Positions 43,416 through 55,289 of a stretch of DNA of 64,000 nt are shown piece after piece. Position 1 is the stretch's first letter, and each line of letters begins with the position of its first letter. The notes under the pieces were generated by a model. The model made no database searches and was not told where the DNA came from. It was given only the letters and a program-made list of their open reading frames with translations. Source of the DNA: Cycas panzhihuaensis (lineage: Eukaryota > Cycadophyta); contig CM041465.1 of the NCBI GenBank assembly GCA_023213395.1, positions 59,961,741-60,025,740 on the forward strand, in the 5' to 3' direction. Made by a program: the position numbers and the translations under genes.

Positions 43416-43765
43416 TGTTGAACAAGAGATATGCAATATAATATAACATGCAACAACATGAGGTGATTAAAGATATAACTATAAAAGAATCAAAGAATGA
43501 AGTGTGTACAACACATATGATAATAAGACTTGTGGAAGACAATCATCTTCAATTATTGCATTGGTATGAATACATACTTATAGTACATAGTCACCTCATG
43601 GTTGACTAATCATATGAGAGAACGGTTATATCCACCAATAGGACAATTACATGAATAAGTGTGCACCACCTTGCACACATCTAAATATCCCAATTTAATA
43701 TTCCCTAAGAGAGTTAAGGTGACTCCTTAACATTTATATTAACTCATTAAACATTATCTCTAACA
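43416..43765 (-). repeat. Non-autonomous element 5' LTR (right copy)
   Basis: Runs TGTTGAACAAGAGATATG to ATCTCTAACA, homologous to 40764-41165 but with one copy of the 54-bp unit. Confidence 0.93.
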
Positions 43766-44603
43766 AAAGCTCAAAAAGTTCAAGTTGTTATATCACATCT
43801 ACTAGAACTTAGAAACAATTAGAGATCAACCCCATGCACAATGAGTCAAATCCCTCCTGAAAAAGGTAGTTCAACACAATGAAATCACAATAGAGAACGA
43901 AGCCCCAATAGGGGTAGAAGCCACTCCAAGAACAAGAACTCTCAAGAAAAAGGCGAATGACAATCTCCTCCCCCTCCTCCTTAACGGCCAAGCAATAACA
44001 AGCAAAAGCAACACCCACAAGAGCCTTTAAAGCACATTGTTGATCCTAGCCCTCAAAAGTGCCTAATCATTGAAAGACGATAACCTTGATAAAGGAGATG
44101 ATGGCTAGGGGAGCCCTACTCTACCTTCTATGGTGCAGTGATACTCATGCTTTTGTGCTGTGTGATGTTCTATCTTTGGTACAACACTATCATCGCTTTG
44201 ATATTTGTGCATTTGGACTTATGGTATTTGTACTACACTACTGTTAGGCTTTACTCACCCATTAGGACAGTGTATATACTTTTACCTCTCCATTTCCATT
44301 TTACCAGTATGTAATATTTCCCATCAATAAAAGGATAAGATAGTAGAAATCATAATAGAGGGAAAAAAATATGGCACACCAATCTCGCTAGGTGATGAGG
44401 ACTAAATGTTATTTGGTACATCATTGGCACTGGATTCTATAATGTGTGCACATTTGACGCCGCCCTGGGAAATTGACATTTTGATCAGCAATTGACAAAT
44501 GTTACCTCTAACTGTTACACCAAATGCATTATGCGAATCAGGAAAAGACAATTAATAATCATTCACTATGTAGGTTGCAGTCATTGTTTGGATAATAAAT
44601 GAG
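43766..44603. other. Region downstream of the PP2C gene; possible intron or 3' flank
   Basis: No protein recognised. If the PP2C transcript is spliced after codon 369 (donor at 44678), this stretch would be the start of a final intron. Otherwise it holds the 3' UTR and flank. AATAAA at 44592-44597 is on the plus strand and so is not a polyadenylation signal for the gene. Confidence 0.4.
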
Positions 44604-47600
44604 CTATGATGGTATATTCTTGTCCTGGAACTTCCCTCTGCAGCACCATGTTTCTAGATAATTCAGATAAAAGACTACCAACCTTTCAGCAAGCATTGCC
44701 GAACCCTCTTCAAAAATTTCCTCCACAATTCCAACAGCAGAAAGCTTGTTGGCCAATTTATTCATTGAATCTCGGGATCTTTTTCTGAAAATAAGGGATC
44801 TCAGCTTGTTTTGCTTCTTACAAGGAGGGGAAAGGGGAGCAGAGTGATCAGGTGGAATGATATCAACTACAATGCAGGTCGTGTCATCCTTCAACCCCCT
44901 TGTTCTCAAGGCCTCCTGAAAAGAACATAAAAATTTTCAAAATTTGGAATACATCTCAATAAGGTAATAGAAATCTTTCACATTCCTATTTTATTGGAAT
45001 AGGAGAACATTATTGTCAGAATGCCTAGAAAAAATCTTCATTAGATATGAAAATCTCATGTAAAAATATGCAAAGCAATGGATGGAAATGACGCTGGAGG
45101 ACTGATTGCAGCAACAGCAGGTCTAAGAAGACCTCCACCTTGACAACTTGTCTTGCAGCAAGTTCGGCTGGAAGTCCTCGACAGGCCTTTGCAGCTTTTT
45201 CAGAGCATAGTGCATCCCACACACCATCAGAAGCAATGATAAGCCTTCCTCCAGAATTTGATAGCTAACAATATCATTTCACTATGTTAGAACAGTGTAC
45301 AGGAAAAACCGGTGGGGTATTCATGACATATTTGAACATCTTTAACATGTTTCATAAATAACTACAATAATCTGCATGATGAATGCAAGCATATACCCAA
45401 ATCATGCAAGAAAAATGCCAAAGAGAATAGACTAATGCCATCACAAAGTTCTTTTGGGGAATAGACTTAGTGAGTTTTTACCTTGATCTGTTTAACATAA
45501 GGTATTGGTACAATGAATTCACCGACATCCATGTCACCAATAGATCTGGAAAGACAGAGACCTCCAGGCCAACAACGCAAAGGGCCAACCTGGAATAGGA
45601 AAAGCGCATGTTTGAAGGCATATTTGGCCAATTAACTATGGTCTGAATAACTCCTCGGCCCATGAAATAACTACAAGGCAATTTTCACGCATTCCATGGC
45701 TTGATTGTAAAAATCCCTTCAGATAATTGTGCAGAAACAATTCAAACTCTCTTCTTACCTCAGCACCGCCAACAATACTAAGCCTTCCAACTTCACCTCC
45801 ACTTGCAGTAACACGTTCCCTCCTGTAGAGAGAAGAAAGTTCGGAAATTTGGATTATGCTTTATGAGCTATACATTTCCATATTCAATTTTCCAGTTGTC
45901 CCAGCCTTGGACTAAAAGATATGCTGAGATCATTCATAAAGTTCATCTCACAGGAATTGGATTAAATAAAATGTTACTCACTCTTCAGCATTTTCTTCTA
46001 GTCTGTGATCAACCGTCAATAATGAGACCACACCCCCCTGAGAATCCAAAATGCAACGAGAGTCTCCGACAGAAGCAGCTGTAACAGTCCATCCATCCAC
46101 CACAACAAATGTAACTGTGGTTCCAGAAGTTTCCTCTGATAAAACCAAACAGAAACTATTACTGTCATCTTTCAATTTGTAAACAGTAATAATATCCATT
46201 CAATCACTACAAAGAACAGGTATTACATGTATCTTGTTGTTGCATTGACCATCTAAACCATCTGTCCTTTTCATAATACAAGGATTTAACTGTCCAAAAC
46301 CAGAATTTATCTGCAATACCACGAGATTGTGGCACTAAATTTTCTTTTGATAGTCATGGCAATTAAAGTGTCAAAACAATCTGATGTATGAAACAGACCT
46401 TTCCTCTGAAATTCCTTATCAGTCTTAACAAATCCTGCTACCAATGCCCGGGGCAACACCTGCAGCCACTCTTCCCGCCCAAGAGCAGGAGGAATCGCAC
46501 TCATTACATGATTAAGCAAGTTATCCTTCGAATATATGGCTGCTGCAGCCCCATTGTGTCCATCGAAGATCTGTCAATGTAATTGCATTACCATCAGCCT
46601 CCATGCTTCCGTTTTAAGTTTGATGTGAAATGTACATATATGTTACCCTAAATTACCAACTTGCAACCCCAAAACTGATCAGTACGTAGCACAGAACATC
46701 CTTATTTGCTTTTGGGGAAAAAACGAGATGCCACAGCTCTAAAAGCCATCTTTACTGTTAATGACAAAATAGAGCCCGGAACAGAGAGTAAGGACCTCAT
46801 CACCCGTGCTTCCAGAGGATTCATAGACCTGGAAACGTCTAAAATAACATCCCAACAAGGAACGAAAAAAATGTTTATCATCCACTCGCACCAAAGAAGG
46901 CTTATTAGACGTTCAGTTGCAGAATAGTACAGTTAATAGCTTCTAGGTAGTGACATTCTATGATACGACAATACCCCCAGCTGGTCTTGAGCCTGTGACA
47001 TGCCCCCGACGATCACAGTATCCTATCATGACAGTGTCAATATGCATTTCTGAGCATTAAATGGTATATTAACCCAAAAAGTTCCAACCTAATTAGCATG
47101 TAGTAGCTACGCTGCGGGCGATATAGTATCAGATCTCATAACCGTGATCCAGAAGCAGAGGCACAAACAAGCAAAGGCTACATCTTCTTTTCCCCTTAAG
47201 AAATTTGTGCGCTGAATACCAAGATTGAAAAGATAATCTGATATTACTGTGTGTTGAATCTAGTCTTACCGCGAAGACTGAAAACTTGGAAGAGGAACTG
47301 CCGGGAATTCTCTGGCAATCTGTCTTAATGAGGAAATAATCCTCTCCTTTTTTCGGCTGAGCAGCATGACCAAATCTGATGGAAGGCTCCTCAATCTTCT
47401 CATGTCTAAGCTCTCGGCTGATCAATGAAGCAAGTGGAACCAGGTGTTGCCGCTTGCCGTCCCCCGATGCAGAGCCATTTCTTTGCTTCATGCTCGAAAT
47501 CTCCGATGCATTCATGCTCCGAGATTCGATCCCTAGACGTCCTTCCTCTGAACAACTACAGACCTTTCTAGAAATCTCATTGTCAGCTTCAAAAGGAAGT

Positions 47601-48317
47601 GAACACCTGCAACCCGAGTCTTCTATAAGCTACATATATTCTATAGACCTAATCATACCAATACTCTCCGTGCAAATTAACTTAAATAAATTAAATTTTG
47701 AATACTGGGAATGGAAGATTAAACAAAGGCTTTCACTACAATACAATAATAATAGTAACGTTGGAATCAATTTCTAGAGTGTATTTTAAAAATGCAGCGA
47801 AGTTGACAATTGTATCGAGATCCAACAACTCTCACCCCGATTTTCTTGAAAAGCAACTGTCACCGAACGTCACAGCATTTGACGAATCCCGCGTTCGTTC
47901 CAATAATAAACTCATTTAATCTCCGACTACAAGCATCGTTTTCCACCCAAATGTCATTCGTACGCGTTGACTCCAGACTCGAACCTTAGACCATACGCAA
48001 CCGAATTTGGGAAAATTGAGAATTTGTAGCTTAAAACACACAAATTTCCGTAAGACCCCTTAATACTCACAAAATGTAGTATACTCAATGTCCTGAACTC
48101 GGGCGCCCGGGGTCCGGGGATCTACCCTTGTCTGAACCGTCAATTCATTCGATACGCCACCGTCCAAACATCACTACCATTCCCGAGATCACATTATGCT
48201 TGGCGGACGTTAAAATTATTAAATTATGTCGAAATCTCACCTGCAGACTACAATTTTATCGAGGACAAACATGGCAATAAGCTGACGAGAAACGGATTCA
48301 AATTCTAGAAGCTTCAT
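44604..48317 (-). CDS. Protein phosphatase 2C (PPM family), plant PP2C15/PP2C12-like, 8 exons
   Basis: This is a metal-dependent Ser/Thr phosphatase. Coding exons on the minus strand are 48317-48241, 47606-47270, 46570-46399, 46135-45982, 45822-45759, 45589-45482, 45264-45139 and 44915-44604. All introns are GT-AG and phases fit (1350 nt including the stop, 449 residues). An internal Met at 47515 (residue 57) matches where related plant proteins begin, so the true product may be 393 residues. In that numbering the metal-binding aspartates are D59 (KKGEDY), D85 (IFDGHNG), D261 (ASDGVWD) and D301 (DDTTC). TSGTTVTF, SVGDSRCIL, HRLEENAEE, SRSIGDMDVGEF and FEEGSAMLAERL are also seen. After L369 the reading becomes unlike the family, and a GTAGTC donor-like site follows. 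The cysteine-rich tail of this subfamily is missing. Cytosolic or nuclear action is inferred, as no signal peptide is visible. No sign of decay. Confidence 0.92.
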
Positions 48318-51300
48318 TTTTCACGACCTAAAAATAAATAAAATAAAAAGACTGTTGTCGGACGTGAAATGTTATCCATAAATTCAAATTCGAACAGAAT
48401 GCCCAGCCTAAATTCTGGCTGACAGACTCCAAAACCGTTGATTGATCGCACATAAATGATCGTCAGACAAGGGAAGATCTGGGTCGTTATTACCGTAAAA
48501 CGTGCGCGGTGTTTAGAAAATCGATTAGCCAGCGTGCTTCGTGCCCGGCTTTCTGAAATAAATTTAATAATTATTATCATAGGAAATCGATAATGGTAGA
48601 TCTCTTAAATTAAAAGAGGACCAGGTTGGCAACGAGGGCTTGAAAATGCCCCTTTGATCCAATGTTGTTATGGTCCGAGGGATATCCCAGACTTGGTCTT
48701 TGGCTGGTAAATGGTGGGATTTCTTGCACGACAACCGACAAGAGCACGAGATGTTGGGCCCATATGCACCGAATTGTAAGAGGGGACAACTTGGCCTCTA
48801 ACTCTCAATACTTATTTGTTTTGGGGTATAAATAAATAAATAAATTGTCTAGGGAGTAGAACCTCTTTTTTTAGTACACAATTAGTGAAGGGATATATGA
48901 GAAATATGCATAGATATCGTTGGACTTCTTATGATTTGTGGTTTCATTTGTTGTCCTTCCAACGAAACTTAAGGGCCCTTTTCATAAAGAAATGTAGTTA
49001 GTATGCATTTTATGTGGAAATGTAGTTAATTAAGGATGTAATTGTGGGGTCATCAAATATATTTAGATTTGGGGAGTGTAGTGTCTTATTGAGGTCTGTG
49101 AGGTCTTTATTAAAAACCACAAAAATTGCATCTCTATCACTTATTATAACAATGAATCAAGATGGGAACTAATATGTACAAGTTAAATAATAATGTTTGT
49201 GAGTTAATTTAACCTAGTGTTAACATCTCTCTCTTTCTTGCATGCACACACATCCCCACACCCACCCACATACACATGCTTTACAAATATATTAATAATA
49301 ACATGGGCATCTTTAACATCAACTAAGGCAAAACAACTACCCTTTTTGTCAACATATAAATTGATAAATCTTTTTTGTTTCCTTTGTTCATAAAATTTTG
49401 AAAAGTGTGGAAATTAAAGGGGGATAAATATACTAATAATATTATATATTGACCTCAATCATAAAAGAGTGAATTATTATTACATTTTTTAATAACTAAT
49501 AATAATTAATATATCTAAACATATTTTTCTAATATTTATGCATTTCAGATCTTTGCAGAGAGGGATATATAATAAGTTAAGCTCCTTATGCATGTTCTTG
49601 AGGCTTTGATCTATTAAACTAAGTATATCTCATAATGGCATATGTAATCTTATCTATGGCAGTGACATAATTCCACTGGAAGTTAATATACAACAATAAG
49701 TTGGTAAAAATCACATGAAACCACCACCAACCTCACTTCACAGTCAATGCCTTATGCCTTTACATGATGCCTAGTCTTATATATTAGGATGGTTCATCGT
49801 GATTTTTTGCAATTATAGAAAGTACTCATAATGGAGAGGACACCATAATTGTAGAAACCCTCCTAGATTATTAAATAAAGGCATCAATGCAAACCCTGAA
49901 ATTTAAAAATTAATCATATTTAAAACAAATAAAAGTCATCATATATGCTATATTATTACAATTAAGGAGAGATGGAAAGGAGGTGGGCTAATCATTAAAT
50001 ATAGTATACATATTAAATAAACATCAAGTTACCATCTACTACTAAATAGTGAATTATTCCATAACAATGAAATTATCCCACAATTTAACTAAATAAGCAT
50101 ATTTATTTAGATCTACATAGCATATTATAAGGAAATGCTTAAGACAAGATTGAAACTATGTATCTATCATGTAAAACATTCTCTTTATTAAGCTGAAACA
50201 TTAATTTTGTATGTATATTTATGAGTATGTGCCTTTTCTTATGGAGAAAGGATTCTTTACCTAGAAGCACATGTTGACTTCTTTTTCTTTCTTCTTCTTT
50301 TATTTTTAATCCTCTTATGGGGTTTCACCATTTATGTTTAATCTACATTCAATGCTTTGCTTCACTTTCTTGATTTAAGACTTTTATTTATTTGAGCTTT
50401 ATAAAACCCAATTCCACTAAAAGATGTAATAGATTTGATAATAGAGCCCTTTGATAACCTGAATGAATTAGAACATTTTTCATTATATTAGTTATGTTGC
50501 TTACAAAATGCTAACATTATTGATAGGACTTCAAACTATATATGTTATTTTTCAAAAGTGTAAGGGTGGCATATATTAAATTAAGAGAATTAAGATTTCA
50601 TTATAATAATCATATTTATTTTCACATTTAAAGGTAAGCAAATAATAATTAAATTCCCATTAAAAATTCAATCATAAGTATGTAGTCCCTATGGTCTAAT
50701 AATTTACATCAATTTAAAAAGATGGTCTAACTATGAGGGTTCTATTTATGAAATCCATATAGGGAATAATGGTGTTGGTTATATTATGCCTTCTTAAAAT
50801 ATTTTAAAGGATGTCATGAATGTGTGCATGGACATATAATATCAAGTGTTCAAAATTAAAGTAACAATAATAATTTTTCATCAAGAGTTTGAACAATAAA
50901 CTCTATTTAGAATTACTAATAGAGTACGACCTAGAAAAGACCCAAAATAAAAGATAATTATTAAACTAAGAAAGTAAAAACAAGTATTATGCAAATGGTC
51001 AAAAAAGAATCATAAATAAATAATTATCTATTTCCAAAAGGTGGGGAAATATCTCTCTCCTTAAAGACATATTAACTTATTGGTATAGGTGAGGATATAT
51101 TATGTTTGCATGGGGCACGAGTGGGGGAGTGCTCCTATTAGAAATTTTCATGGGTTCATACTAATATACTTGTGTGCATAAATATATGTAAGGGATCTCA
51201 TGAAAAGGATTAAATACCACTTATTATAAAATTGTTATAATATAGTAAGCAAAGAGTTTATTAATATCAAAGACATGAAAGAGCATAAGAAAGGTCATAA

Positions 51301-52315
51301 ATAATATTAGAGGCTTACCAATATGAAAAAAGAGAGAGTATAATAAAAGGAAATAAAACAACAATGTGACTACAAGAAGTTTTAGAAAAAAACTCTATAT
51401 AAAAACAAAATTAATAAAGAAGAGTTTTCTTGGAAAATATTAGGAAGCATGTTTTTAAAGCTTTTATGGTTTGAAAAGTCCTAAAGTTATAGAGCCATGT
51501 CATTTGTCAACACAAAAATATGTGCATTAATGAAGGTATCACACAAGGAGTTTCAAAATTATCTAACATTAAAGTAAAATATATATAGTGAATTGCATCA
51601 AAGATTTTAAAATACATAAAGAAATGAAGTTTATGAATGCATTCAAGATAGATTCATTATATTTCTTTAGGATGCTTCTTAAGAGAGAGGCCAACAAGGA
51701 AAATCATCTTGATATATTAAAGAAAGAGACTGTGGAAGGGCAAGGTTGCTATTAGAAAATCAACAAGTGGAAATGAAGGAAAAGAGTGAAATGGCATCCC
51801 TATTTTACATAATTTTACTTTACAACTAACCATTATATATATGTTCCTTAATGTGTGTACATGTGTTTTACAATGATATTTTAACCCTATAGAAGAAAAA
51901 TGAAGGGCAAATTAATTACAAGAAAAACATAGAGAATTGACGTAAAGGGAGAAAAAGAAGTCTGTAAACTCAAATAAAAGAAAAGTGAAGCGAAGGAGAC
52001 TTACTTTAAAAGCTTGATGTAGGTAATCTTAGTGATGTTACTTCTACCAAACTTCTTCATTTTTCATTATCTTCTTACTTCAAATCTTAAATATGCATAT
52101 TCACAAAATAAAGAGAAGTAAGCATTCAAAGATAACATTTCTTCTTTTTAGGTTAGAAGCAAAATAATATTGACGAAAGGAAATTATATATTCGTGGATG
52201 AATTTTGGTAGATAAAGTAAGTGAAAATAAAGGCCTTGGAATGTTATTTTATTAATAAAATTTTATAGAGAGACAAAAGGTAAGAACTTCCCAAATCCTA
52301 AGCATGTAGTATGGG
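48318..52315. other. AT-rich intergenic region upstream of the PP2C gene
   Basis: The first few hundred bases must contain the PP2C promoter and 5' UTR (minus strand), but no convincing TATA box could be fixed. From about 48900 to 52300 the DNA is strongly AT-rich, with no recognisable open frame, LTR or terminal repeat. A short CA-rich tract is at 49245-49280. This could be old, eroded repeat DNA or genuine intergenic sequence. Confidence 0.6.
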
Positions 52316-55289
52316 TGCTGTTTCCCGGCTATTGGGAATGGACTCGAGACGCATCGACACAGGTTTGTTCAGGTATATGTTCTTACTTTTCTTACCTATA
52401 TTAATTAAGGTAATTTAGAGTAGTTTGATTGACATATGCCTGCCTACATGCATTTGTTTGTCTGCTTGCTCATAATGCATGTGCCTAATGGCACGCCTTC
52501 AAAATTTATGACGACTCACAGCGGGGGCATTCCTCAATGAATGCGACACCCCGTATGGCCTACAACCACTCACGATGTCTCCACAGTTTCTCGGGATTAT
52601 TTTTGCCAGCTTGTTTGTTCTTGTTACAACATGCCGTTTATGTTGCAATCCTTCCTAAGTCCGGTTTAACCCTTAGTTAGGGCTCTTTGCATCATTCTGG
52701 ATACTTGCCCACTGCCTGGGCCTTCCCCCAGTTGATGTAATTCATGTTTAGTCCATGTTCTTACCTTAAAAGCTTGATTTTTCTTTCATTTTTCTCTTTA
52801 AATTTCAGTCGGTAAACAGAAAGCGGTCTGCATCTGCAGAATTTGCCGCAGTACGACTGTTCGAAATTTAAAAAAAGAGAACCACGCGACAGTTTCCGCG
52901 TTTTTTCACGGAACTACCGTGTGGCTCCGTACGATTGGAGGCGCCCCAATGCCCCAACATCCACTTACTGTGAACAAGACATAAAATGATTTTTTTGACT
53001 CATTTGCATCATTCTTGAGTTCATTTTTCTAAGTTTTCTAAAGAAAAGCTCTCCACAAAAAGACAAGAGAAGGCATAGAAATCAAAGAGGTTCAGGCACA
53101 GCAATTGAGGAGGAAGGACAAGGCTGCCACCAGTGGTTTTGCAGGCCATCACGCCTCACTACTCTCCACAACCGACTCTCTTCCTCTTGCAACCACACAA
53201 AGATTCAAGGGACTTCTTCAACCAAGAAGTTGCCCCAAAGACTTGCTTCACATCCCCAACTTCACAAAGGGCTTCCTCCATCTACTTTGCAGTTGGGAGC
53301 ACTCATGATCAGCCTTCACTTGGCCTCTGTTACATCACTCCCTAGTGGTAGGAGGCATGCATGACCTCTCTACACAAGGTACCCCTTAGCTTTACTTGCT
53401 TTTTGTGTATTTTTCTTGCATTTCTTCTTCTTTTTGCTTGTATTTCCTTTGCTTGTTGCTTGCAAACTCCTTGGATATACTTGCATGTCTCTCATACTTA
53501 TTGTCAAGCATTCTACCCCTTCTTTCCCTTTGCTTTTACTCCTTGAAGGAAAAGGAGCTACCATTGGCCATAGCCGCCCCTTAGTGCTACCTTGACCCGA
53601 ATCCATTTTCCCGGTTTTCTCTTTGGATTTCCTCATTTTCTCCAAGTCTTCTTCCGCTCTTTCCTCAGTCAGCTAGAGTAAGGGAGCATACACGAGGATT
53701 TGAGGGAGATAGGCGGGGTTCCGTCCCCCATTGCCGTCCTTCTCCCCAAGGGTTCCGTCCCTTGTCCTCTTCCCCTTACCATACACGCTGTCCTAAGGAA
53801 CGGGTCGAAGGAGTTTAGGAGATTGTGTTAGGGTATCCAGGTCGGTTTGAGACATCCCGCGTCCACCTTTGTTACCACCCGGCATTCCTTTCCCGGGCCC
53901 CTTTGGAGACCTCTCGTGGGTGAGTTAGCCATCCCGAGGCTATATTCAGTTCCACTTCGTGTGTTTGTGGCACTTGGCAAACAGAAGTACCTCATATGCT
54001 CTCGTTTCCGTTTTGCTGTATTTTGACATATAGCTTAGTTTGATTAGTTAAGTTGATTTCAGATTGCAGTTCATACATATATATATATATATATCCTTTT
54101 ATATTTTGTAGCCTCTCCCTCGAGAGGAAGGTACTCTTTGTGTCGCTTGCAGGATCGCATCGGTGGAGGTAGCGCGTGGAGCGAAACCATTGCCGGTTAG
54201 CTCACTCATGGTATTTTTTATCCTTTAGTTTAGCGCTTCCTTTTCGTCCCTTCATTTCACTTGATTTCGCATGCTCACGGGGAGGTAAGTGAACCCCCTT
54301 ATCACCGTCAATCGACGTTGCATGCGTGGAGGAAAGAGAAAGGAGCGCAACCGAGAGGGAGAATCTACACTTCAACCCCAACCGCCAGATCCAGGTATTC
54401 CTCGCGTTTCCTTTGTTTTTCCCTGTTATATCATCCTTGCCTTTTGTACATGCTTGATAAGTAAAAGATAAGGAAACATAAAGGAAAAAGGAAATAGTCT
54501 TTTATTTTACGTTTACTTTCTGCACTGCTTTTTACTTTGCATTACATAGAAATAGAAGACCTGCTTACGTTGCATACCCCAACCACACTGTACTTCACAC
54601 ATGTTGCACGTTGATTTTGTTGCCCTCCCGTTGCCTTCTCATTACCTTGAGAAGCTGCAATGCGCGAGGTTTCCCTCTCCTTCCCGGCCATCCGAAGGGT
54701 AGGAAGGCCTCATATTTGCACGGCTACTGAAGCAACCAGCACCTCAGCCCCCCGAACTGGCCCGGCCACAAGACGACCTGCGATGTGAGATCCTCGTTGT
54801 CTAGCCCAGTTAGTGTTGTGTTTTGTATTTCTTTGCTAGACGTAGGATCACCGCCCCGCGGAGAGCGTTTCACTAGCGACCATATTGGGATCGCCAAGAA
54901 GGGAGCTAAATCCGCTTCCCCTCCTTGTTGGTGTTCTTGCCTCTAGGTAGGTTCGTATTCCTTGTTTTTAGTTGGGCAACCCCCAACGTGTTTTACGTTT
55001 CTTCCCTTCCTTTTCTTTCTGTTCCTCCTAACGACGCTCGCAAAGGCGTTGCATGCGACGTTTCTCGCCGTCGCGCGAGGCTTGCCATTGTTAGAAGACC
55101 AATCGTCTGCTTCTCCGCCGCCGAACCCCGATTCGACAATGGAAGGTTACCCATCCGATTGGGCCTCATCCCATGGCTTCGAACTCAAGAGTTCCCTTCG
55201 TCTGCTCCGAATCCGCCCAAGAGGGCAATGATTCCATTTACTACCCAGATGACCATTTCCACCTGGATGACTTTCAGCCTTTCGCTCAC
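52316..55289 (+). other. Probable 5' LTR/leader region of the right-hand gypsy element
   Basis: Base composition changes near 52320 from AT-rich to mixed or GC-rich, which marks the probable left end of the gypsy element (TGTTTCCCGGC near 52318 is a possible start, unproven). 53277-53563 recurs at 63721-64000. An (AT)n tract lies at 54078-54095. Open frames at 53105-53345, 54261-54471 and 54925-55467 have no recognised domains. No primer-binding site could be assigned. Confidence 0.5.
53277..53563 (+). repeat. Direct repeat, left copy (probable LTR or leader segment)
   Basis: From CATCTACTTTG through GGCATGCATGACCTCTCTACACAAGG to CCTTGAAGGAAAAG it matches 63721-64000 almost base for base. 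Sequences before the repeat differ at the two places, so the whole LTR was not delimited. Confidence 0.88.

Larger units (their letters stand above)
40764..43765 (-). mobile_element. Short non-autonomous copia-like LTR element
   Basis: LTRs 40764-41165 and 43416-43765 both run TGTTG...ATCTCTAACA or ATATCTAACA. The flanks are AAAGT (40759-40763) and AAAGC (43766-43770), a one-mismatch target duplication. On the minus strand the right LTR is the 5' LTR, with PBS TGGTATTAGAGC immediately inside. A G9 purine tract followed by T precedes the 3' LTR. The 2.2 kb internal region has no gag, protease, integrase or RT that I recognise. It must therefore depend on other elements. Its LTR start TGTTAGA and tract resemble those of the layer-1 copia. 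Confidence 0.9.

Noticed and set aside
43809-44018. 69-residue minus-strand frame downstream of PP2C as the missing last exon
   Set aside because: It has two Cys in its first ten residues but lacks the spaced cysteine pairs and the conserved HAGS/PFLC-type strings of the PP2C tail; no good acceptor site in phase was seen.
54078-54095. (AT)n tract as a possible regulatory TATA or origin
   Set aside because: Simple microsatellite; no supporting context.
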